This document shows positions 1 to 9,600 of a stretch of DNA of 64,000 nt, piece by piece. Origin of the DNA: Helicoverpa zea (Eukaryota > Arthropoda > Insecta > Lepidoptera > Noctuidae); the NCBI RefSeq assembly GCF_022581195.2, contig NC_061465.1, forward strand, positions 11,596,501-11,660,500, read 5' to 3'. Under the pieces are notes generated by a model. The model had not been told where the DNA came from, made no database searches, and saw only the letters and a program-made list of their open reading frames with translations. Position numbers and translations under genes: made by a program. Position 1 is the first letter of the stretch, and every line of letters starts with the position of its first letter.

Positions 1-37
1 CAAACTGAATATAAGTAACTTTCATTTTTACAATATT

Positions 38-212
38 TATCATCATCATCATCAGCCTATCGCAGTCCACTGCTGGACATAGGCCTCTCCAAGTGCACGC
101 CACTGAGATCGATTTTCGGCTGCTCGCATCCAGCTCCTGCCAGCCGTCTTGCGCAAGTCATCACTCCACCGTGCCTGAGGACGTCCTACACTACGTTTGC
201 TGAGGCGTGGCG
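38..212 (-). mobile_element. 5'-truncated RTE-type LINE 3' tail
   Basis: A 175-bp fragment begins on the plus strand with an ATC microsatellite and runs through phrases also present at 60878-61356, so it is the 3' end of the same LINE family lying on the minus strand. An exact 11-bp target-site duplication, TTTACAATATT, flanks it at 27-37 and 213-223. It lies in an intron of APC1. Clade assignment rests on the longer copy, which encodes reverse-transcriptase C-terminal sequence. Confidence 0.8.
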
Positions 213-454
213 TTTACAATATTAGCGTAATGTTAAAGTGTATGGGATAACAACATGAACTTGTGTCATACCATAATGATGGCTTTGGGTCAAAGTGAAT
301 ATATAAGTCAAAATAAAATAATAAAGGAATACAAAGTTATCCTCTAAAGATGGATGATGAATATCTTTTATTAAATGTCAACATTCTTGGCCTGAAAATA
401 CGATAATAGGATAACTTAATAATAATAATTAAATAAATGTAAAAAAGAACTCAC

Positions 455-674
455 TCTAGGCTTATTATAGATAACCCACTCGGAATCAATCGTAAATCCA
501 TGCAGTGGTACTAGTGCCAGCCCCGCGGCGGCGCCATTGTGGAAGGCAGGCCACGCCCCCGCGCCCGCCGCCTCCCCCGCGCCCCGCCCCCGCCACCGCC
601 CCCACACGCATACCCGCGGGACTTCCACTGCTTCTGTGGCACCGCAGGGGACTGTGCGGAGGCTTGCCATGCCT
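455..674 (-). CDS. APC1: APC1 exon 12 (last in window)
   Basis: Joins exon 11 to read RGMASLRTV, then has a GC-rich Gly/Ala/Arg low-complexity stretch and the strongly conserved AFHNGAAAGL and DSEWVIYNKP. The donor GTGAGT follows codon R in phase 0. The following exons, encoding the cyclosome repeats and C-terminus, are outside the window. Confidence 0.92.
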
Positions 675-3600
675 CTGTACGAATAGGTAAAATTGTAACA
701 AAGCTAATAGAAAAGTGTAGCAGAAACCAGAAAGGAGCTTTGTTACTAAATCAAAGTTTTGCAGTCCGATAGATCATGGGGTTCAGCAACTCTTGGCGCT
801 GTCATTTGAACATCTTTTGCCACTCGTTATAAGTAGTCAACAACCAAAGAGTGTGGCTACCAATCTTAACGTTAACCAAGTTACAGGGGCGAGGAAATCA
901 GATAGGCAGCCACTCTATGTAGTACCAGTTGTCGATATTATAACGATTAGACTGCAATCCAACCCCAAAAAAATTAAGAACAGACTATATGCAGTCAATG
1001 ACAAAACAGGCTCGACTTATCATAAACTAGTTTATCTCAGCCATAGATGTAGTATACTAAACAAGATTGCGCACTCTCAATATATATATTTACGAAAATG
1101 AACTCTATTCCAACGCAATAAGGTACTAAATTGGTTGCATAATATACAGAGGCAAATCCGAACCAAGAGGGATAGTTAGAACGGAGGCCGTTTGTCTCTT
1201 TCTAACACCTTGCCAGCATAAAAAAATGTTGTGATCAACAGTTTTGTTTTCCCAAAAAAACGATTGAATCACTTATATTTTTATCTTATAAATTTTAACA
1301 ATTGTAAGTCAACAAATTAATAACAATCGCATTCATTTATTCGTATTAATTCTTAAAACATAAACAACATAAATTTTTATTTTGCTTTTTTTTATTTTCT
1401 AGCCGTACCCTGAACATTCTTGGCGCGTAATCAGCATTTAAAATGTTGTTTTGATTTTTTTTTTATTAAATCAATTTTAACTATTAAAATGGTGAAAAAG
1501 TGTTGCTGTTATACTTGTGAAAGTGATTGCTATGGTGGTTGCAATATATCGTTCCACAGGTTAGCTAATAATAACATTTTCGTAAATCAAACAACTAGGG
1601 TGCCCATGAATTCTTGTAATGAGTCAAAATATGGGTGATGGATTTTAAAACTGTTGTACTATCGTTATAGCTTCCCAAAAAAATGTAGAAAGGCGATATA
1701 AATGGCTCAGCAACAAAAAAATCACTCTGCACTTCGAATCTTCCTGTTTTTATTACTGCTAATTCCCGCTAATTATTATAAGCCTATATTAGTATTTTAT
1801 GGTCACAAACTGCGTAAATTAAAACTTCAATACCAATCCGTGTTTAATAATCTTAGCAAACTCGGATTGGTCTCACATAGCTTACGGCCAGTTTCTTCAT
1901 CAAAAGTAAAAGTCAAAGTAATGTCTAAAGTAAAAGTAACGGTCAAATTCGTTTTTTCAAGGCTAAAGTGACAGCAAAACTAATAGAAAAAATGAATTTG
2001 ACCGTTACTTTTGCTTTAGACATTACTTTGACTTTTACTTTGGCTTTTACTTTTGATGAAAAAACTGGCTGTTAATCTCATAGTCACCCTATTAGAAAGG
2101 GACAGACGGCCTCCGTACTAACTGTTTCACTCGGCTCGTTTTTTGGCTAAAAGTGCGCAGTCCTGTTATACTATATTATGTCTATGATCTCAGCAAACCA
2201 AAAAAAGACAACTGAGAATTGGTTCTTATAAGCAATGAACCATTAATTTATTAAGACTCCGTAACCAAAACGCATTATTCAAAGGTAGTAAAGTAAATAT
2301 TACCTAGCAATAGGCAGCGCCATGGTCCTAGTACTGATGGCATATAGATACTTCTCCTGCTCCTCTATAAAGTCGTGGTCGGACACCTCAGGCCGCTGCG
2401 TCAAGTTGATGTTCACGGGGATCGAGGATTGAAGGAGGTTTATTACTTCAGTCATTCTGGGAAAGAGAGAAATGTAGTTTTAGCGCTGTACCTATGTAAC
2501 TTTCAACTTTTAAAAATTTCGAAAAAATAGATTTCAAAATTTGGACATATTGGAGAAAGATATGTTATTTTGCACTCCACAAGGCTTCTTTCTTGCTTAC
2601 GGAACTACTATAGAATTTTTTTATAACTCAAAATTAATAGTCTTGCAAATATGGCTGACAATTCATTCATAGAAATAGATTGTGAGTGCGGCAGGCAATA
2701 GAAGAAGAGATAAATATAATTATGTCTTATGTATTGCATAAATAATTATGTATTATGTTTTCAAAGTCTTCTTTTAAGAGATTTCTGAAATAAGCATTAC
2801 CTTTGTAAATTCTTTCTTTCCTGTCATCTTTCTTTATTATGTGTGTGTACAAAAATTTGTAAATAAATAAAAATAAATAAACGTGTTGACATCAAGACGA
2901 ATTAATGAATTAGTAGTAAAGCCATCTAAAAAAAACTACTTACCTATGATCTCTAGGGTACAACAAACTCAATAACTGTGTATTAAGATGTTCCATGCCG
3001 GTGATGACGTCAGCGTCCTCCGGGTTGCTCCTCACGCGTTCCACTGGACGAGACGCTAGAGTGTATACAGTGTCTTTCTCTAGCACTTCTAGAGCTATGA
3101 CTGGGGATAGAAAATAATAAATTAGCTGTTATTTTTTATCTGAATATTAAAATACATATATTTATTGGTGTATGGATAATTGCGCAAAAGTTGCGCAACG
3201 TTGCGCAATATAACATTAGACCTGATTTTCGCAGCAAAAACAAAAATGCACATTTGGTAATCTTAACATTTTATACATAAAAAATAACACCATACAAAAA
3301 TCTATGAGGTTTCAAAATTCTTTTTAACTAGTATTGATTAAGTAACTACACATTTTTTTTCTACTTTCCTTACCTAAAATACTATCAGAACAAAAAAATC
3401 ATAACTCACACTCCATATAATCAGACGCAGTCTTCATAGTATGGGCGACTTCAGCCTGATGAGCTAGATCCTCCCTCATCACCAAGTTATACGCCGCCGG
3501 TGGCCAGTCAGCTGGGGGAGAACTCTTGCAGCGACTAAATATTGTGAGGAGGAGTAGGCCTATAGCTGGGGGGAGGTTGTCTATGTCGCGTAGGGTTATA

Positions 3601-6600
3601 CCTGGGGAAAAATAATCAGGTTATAAAGATAAAAATAGAGACCATTGTGTCACCATTCCATTAAAGTTGTCTCAAAAGGGCTTCAGCGTGTTGGCGTCGA
3701 CCCCACGTTCGCCTTTCAATAATCCGGGACTCTGTAATTCCGTGGTTTGGTCGAGCCATACAAAATTATAGTGTTCAAAGAGATAACCCAGCTGCGCAGG
3801 ACACATTATAGTGCACAAGCATTTGAATAAACACAAGTGCACTCTCTGTTCCTTCACTCTCATAGCCCGATAGGACGGAAAGCTGACACTATCGGAGAGA
3901 GATCACGAACAGGAACAAGATTAGTAATGAATTGGAGCTTGTGGTTAAATAACAGACACACTCGTCGATTGATAAAAGGTAAAGCTATTCTTGGCTCGGT
4001 TGGTTCATGTATAGGTGACAATCTACAGATTTACAAGTTATTGAAAAATTATTACCTACGTGTTTAGTAACGCACGTTAAATTGGTGGGTTCTGGCTGTA
4101 ATGTGAAAATGATTGGCTGTCGTGTCGTTCGTCAAAAGCCAGTACGTCTACCAGTCTTATTTATGGTTGTGTATTGGACGGTTAAGACAGTCGGGCCAGG
4201 TTAAATATAGACACTAGTACATAGCTCTATGTGGATGCATTTGACCCTTGCCTCTTGGCATAAAGAAATGGCTAGCCGGATGGTTAACATACCTTTGTCG
4301 CAGGCAGTGATGACGGCATGGCAGTAGGGCGAAGCGTGGCTGCTGTAGTCTCTCCTGGCGCGAGGAGTGCTGCTGGCAGTCACAGTATCCACAGTAGGGA
4401 AGTGGCTAGACGGATGGTGAACATACCTTTGTTGCAGGCAGTAATGACGGCATGGCAGTAGGGCGAAGCGTGGCTGCTGTAGTCTCTCCTGGCGCGAGGA
4501 GTGCTGCTGGCAGTCACAGTATCCACAGTAGGGAAGTGGCTAGACGGATGGTGAACATACCTTTATCGCAGGCAGTGATGACGGCATGGCAGTAAGGTGA
4601 AGCGTGGCTGCTGTAGTCTCTCCTGGCGCGAGGAGTGCTACTAGCAGTCACAGTATCCCGATGTGATATGGTTTGTACTCCTGCACTTCGGCCACAGCCT
4701 ACTATTGCTAGAATCTGCATAGTAAAAGTTACCATGGGTAAATCACAATTCTTCACTGTGTAAGGCGGTTTATCCACCACCGCCGTCACCAGACCGTCAC
4801 TAAGACCGAGATTATTTCGGGCCGAGTTGAACATGATGTGACGGCGATAGTATATTTACCGCGCCGATATATCGGTGGTCGGTGGTTCAGTTCTAGAGCT
4901 CCGACAAAACAAAAACCGGGCGAACGGCACGGTGCGACGGTAGTGTTTTGTATTGCCGTCACATCGGCCCGTCATAAAACCGTGGCGAGTTGTAGCGATC
5001 ACGGAATATCGGCGGAATATCGGCGGCCGGGTGACGGCCGTGCGGTGGACACACGGCCATAGTAAATGTACAGTTACCGGCACGGATGTCGGGCCCTGAC
5101 CTTCACCTGCGCACAAGCGATTTACTGCCTTATTGCCTTATGCGTACGGGTGCGCAAAGCGATCCCCACTCTTCCGCCGAGAGCCCGACATCCGTGCCGG
5201 TAACTGTATGTATCGCTACATCGGCGCCCTCATCTTGTTATCGGTGACGGTGACGGCGGGGGTTGACAAACGGCTTAAGACATAGACCACTATGACTCCT
5301 AATTGGTGAATTCTCTTTCAATTTTATTTATTCCTAATTAAGATAGTTTCTGTATTTTTTCAGATTTTTAATGAAAAACTTTCAGATATATGAAAAAGAA
5401 AATAAAAATAATACATACCTCAATGATATCCCTGGACATGTTATTAACATCCGCTAAATAAGGATAGTAGCCCACATCAAGATCTTTCAACATAGAATTC
5501 AGATACGAATACACATTCGGCGGTTCTCTACTAAAATAAACCGGTTCACTCAACTTCTTCAAACTACCCTCATTTATCTGCGACTCTTCCTCGTATTCCA
5601 AATTCAAATCGGTTGGAAAATCCAGCCAGTAATGATTGACGTATGCATCGAGTTTCAAATCTTTTGAGATCTGATACAAGAAGTTTGATAGCGGCCTCAA
5701 ATTACTCCACAAAAGAGTATTTAATTTAATTTCTTCGTAAACTAAATGTAGCGAATATAACACTTGTAGTACATAAGGGAATAGTACAGAATTAGTGTTA
5801 AAAGAACTAGTTTTTTCCGGTTCAATGCTTGTTCGTTTTCCCTTTCTATAGCCATCGGAGTTTGGTATGGGTAATTTGAGCATAGTTAAGGAATGTCCTA
5901 TAGCTTTATGCATTTTGGAGTTGAGCAAATAATTCCAGTCATCTGGGGACCCGTCACTGGATGCTCTCTGTTTCTTGGTGGCGACCTCTGGTTCTGCGTC
6001 ATCATTTTGTTTGGTATTGAGACGTTCTACGTCGTAACCGATGAGAGAGAGTAGAAGGTTCGAGAACATTGACCACTCTTGTTCCGGAGTTAGGTCCTGT
6101 GTGCCGGGGGCGTTTCGTACGCCGTACCATTTGATTATGACCTGTAAGAAATAATTTTAAAAATAAAATACATAAGATAAAATGGTAAGAAAAATATAAT
6201 AGGAAGAGAAACGCTTTACGGTATTGTTGCCTTAACTTTTAACTGAAAAGTGCAATTCTCTTCTGGAGTAATTTCATTTCGTAAAACAGTGTTTTTGTAT
6301 CAGAAAAATCTTTTTTTATAACAATGGCCAAAATCATCAAATGACCCCTTCCGCTGTGGGTTAGCAGCGGTGAGGGAGTGTCAGGCTTTTACTGACTAAA
6401 AATTCATCGTGTTCCGTCGTAGGCCTTTTATGTACCAGGGCCGCGGTAACTCTTTCGAACAATCCCGCAGTCCATGAAGTTGGACGAGACTATTAATATG
6501 TTATGATCAGATAGGTTCTCCTCAAATATGTTAAAATGTAAAATAAATTGCCTGATTTAAGGATAGTTCAAGTAGAACTCTTAAGAATAAAGGTTTAGGT

Positions 6601-9600
6601 ATTATCAACCCACCTGCATAGTAACATCCTTAGGCAGTATAGCTCTAAGTGCGGTGTAGCATCTCGTGACCAGCGTGGAGCACGTCAGCGGCGGTAACGA
6701 GATGCGATACATTGAGCCTGTCTCGAATTGCAGTGTTAGGCGAGATCCTGCTGCGTCGCAGAGACCGCATAGACCTAGAATAGATAGATATGTTAAACGT
6801 TATATACGTGTTTACGGTTCAATTTAGCTTGGCGCATCATCTTCATCTTCCGAGTTTTTTCCCAACTAAGATGGGGTCGGTTTCCAATCTAACCGGATGT
6901 AGCTGAGTACCAGTGTTTTACAAGGATCGACTGCCTATTTGATCTCCTCAACCCAGTTACCCGGGCAACCCTATGAACCTTGGTTAGACTGTTGTCAGAC
7001 TTATTGGCTTCTGACTACCCGTAACATACTGCCAAGGATGTTCAATGACTGACAATGACAATGACCCTTATTCCTACTTACCTAAGCTCTCTTTCTGCTC
7101 AAGCCTGGCCGCTGAAGTATGAGGCACAGGCGACAGGAGATGCAGTGCCGAGTCGTCGAAGGAAGCCTCGTTACACCGACTGGGGAGCAGACTGGAAGGT
7201 CTACTCCTAGGTTATACAAAAATCACTCTTATTCCTACTTACCTAAGCTCTCTTTCTGCTCAAGCCTGGCCGCTGAAGTACGAGGTATTGGTAACAGCAG
7301 ATGCAGTGCTGAGTCGTCGAAGGAAGCCTCGTTACATCGGCTGGGGAGGAGACTGGAAAGGTCTACTCCTCAGTCATACAAAAATCACCCTTATTTCTAC
7401 CTACTGAGCTTCCCTTTTGCTTACGTCTATCAGTTCCGGGTGCTACACAAAAATGAACTTTAAAATCACTGACCTAAGCTCTCTTTCTGCTCAAGCCTGG
7501 CCGCTGAAGTATGAGGCACTGGCGACAGGAGATGTAGTGCTGAGTCGTCGAAGGAAGCCTCGTTGCATCGACTAGGGAGCAGGCTGCTGCGACGAGGGAA
7601 GGGGGACTGGAAGGTAGCCCTTTTGGTGTATGGGGAGTCTATTAGGCGGGCTAGAACTCCTCCTACGTGGACCTGGAAATAAAAGGAAGATTGTTTAAAG
7701 AACTTAAAAAAAAAAGGTTGGAAGAAATGAGGAAAATTAAAATAAAGCAGGGCCAGTGTGTAAATATATTTATAATTTTTACCTGCCACGAAGGGTCATG
7801 TTTTTTTTTTTTTTTTTATAAATAAGATGCTTCTATCTTAGTAATTATTACATCAAATCTGATCCAAAGTCAATAACATTATTCTGATTGTGATAAACAT
7901 AAGTTACTTAACAAGGACTTACCTTCCCAACAACATGATTGCCAGACTGCAAAATAATATTGCCAGCTTCATCAATAAGCGCGATCATATTTAAATGTTC
8001 CAACACCACTGCATCTTTAGCCAGCACCGTAGAAACAGCACCCACCATCAAATTGGTCTTAGAAGTCTGCCCAAGAGAATGTGACCTTTGCAACCTCACA
8101 ATTTGTAACCTACTTACACCCCCCACTTTCACAATAAAACATAAATAATCATGACCAACAAGGTCAGTATGCAAAAAAGTCTTCATATCACTGGCTGACT
8201 CGATAGGATCTCGCCGTATTGTCTGGGTGTCCGTCCAAATATGGTCCAGACATATGTCTGGGTACAACGGTAATGATGGTGGGTTCTGAGGACCATTGTT
8301 GGCCATCATTGAAGTGTAAGACGCTTGGCCGATGGAAGCGTGAGGTGATAACCCTTGCTGGTGGAAAACATTTGCCATTGGACTGTTGATTCTTGAACGA
8401 GACATTGTTGGAGTACCAGGCATCTGCTTAGATTGGTACGGACTGCCTAAACCAGTTGCCCAACTAGTAACATTCCTCTGGCTTTGCATAGGACTACCAA
8501 CAAAGTCACAGGATTGGCTAAAGACAGTTGTTGTTGAGTTCATATTTGGGCACATTGATAAGCACTCATCTCGCAAAGTCTTCCTGATCCGCCATAGTGA
8601 ATGAGTACCCAATTTCCAGTCATACAACAGTATTATACTGGGGTTTGAGCTCACAAAGAATATCTGCATATCCCCATCGTTGTAATACTGTAGTCCTTGT
8701 GACGGCGACTTCATTAAAATAGGAGTCACTTCATCTAAAGGGTGTGTCAAAGAGAAGCAAGTAGGTAAAGAAACATCCTGTTCAAAACCAGACACACAAG
8801 AATCTGCACGTAATTTAGAACTCATATTAAACGGATAATTTGATTTAGACTTTGAAAACGTACTGTTTTGTGAATCATTGAATTTCAAAAAAGAATTTGG
8901 TAGGATTGAGTTTTGAGTCAATGGTGTAGCCTCCTTTTCAAGGAGAACTCCATACTTCATGGGCCAAACCTTTTTCACTTGGAATGGAATACTCGTTATA
9001 TACTCCCTTCCTTCATTGGCATATACTTTCATGCACTTATTATCAATTAAGAGTATAGCTGGCATGATCTTTGTTTGTATATGTTCGGTGGTATCTTCGA
9101 TCTTAATGTTTTTCTTGACATCGCCTATCTGTGTGTTCAAAGCGTCTATTAGCATAGTGTTCTTGATATCAATGTGAAAATTGCAGAAGGCAGCGTGTTT
9201 TATAGGATTCTCTATGGTGTAGCATGCTATGGTTTCCCTATGCTCTGGATCTGATAGCTTTGTTGCTGGTGTTGAGATGAGTCCTGAAAATTAGAAAAAT
9301 ATTGATAAGATACCTAATATAAGAAATCACATTCAAGTATGTCCTAAAATCTAAAAGGACCATGGGCAAAAATGTATGAAGCCTGGGCTCACCCACCAAC
9401 AGAGATGAGACCACTTTGAATATACTTGTAAGGCACTAAGTATAAAGATTTAAACTCATTTTTGCGAAGAATCCATGGGGTTATTTTGCTATAAATATTT
9501 TTCTCCGACCATAAATAAACTAATATTCTGCAAAAAGTAGTGCTGTTATGGCAGTGTAGGTTTTGTTATTGAACACCTTTAACTAGTTTTAATTCCAGGT

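Larger units (their letters stand above)
1042..2186 (+). mobile_element. P-superfamily-like DNA transposon remnant
   Basis: A 1,145-bp element flanked by an exact 8-bp duplication, ATCTCAGC (1034-1041 and 2187-2194). Both ends start CATAGAY and are similar inverted repeats through a shared TGCGCAC box (about 34 bp, with mismatches); another inverted pair lies near 1174-1203 and 2091-2121. Inside is a THAP-like zinc-finger start at 1489. An 8-bp duplication together with a THAP domain is the signature of P elements. hAT elements also make 8-bp duplications but do not carry THAP. No transposase core remains. It sits in an APC1 intron, opposite to the gene. Confidence 0.72.

Noticed and set aside
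4293..4526. Left copies of exon 8 as mutually exclusive exons
   Set aside because: They lack the exon start and a usable acceptor; intron between copies would be only about 30-40 nt, and frames do not fit.
7119..7463. Plus-strand 114-codon frame with internal repeats
   Set aside because: The repeated peptide is only the antisense of duplicated APC1 exon 5 ends.
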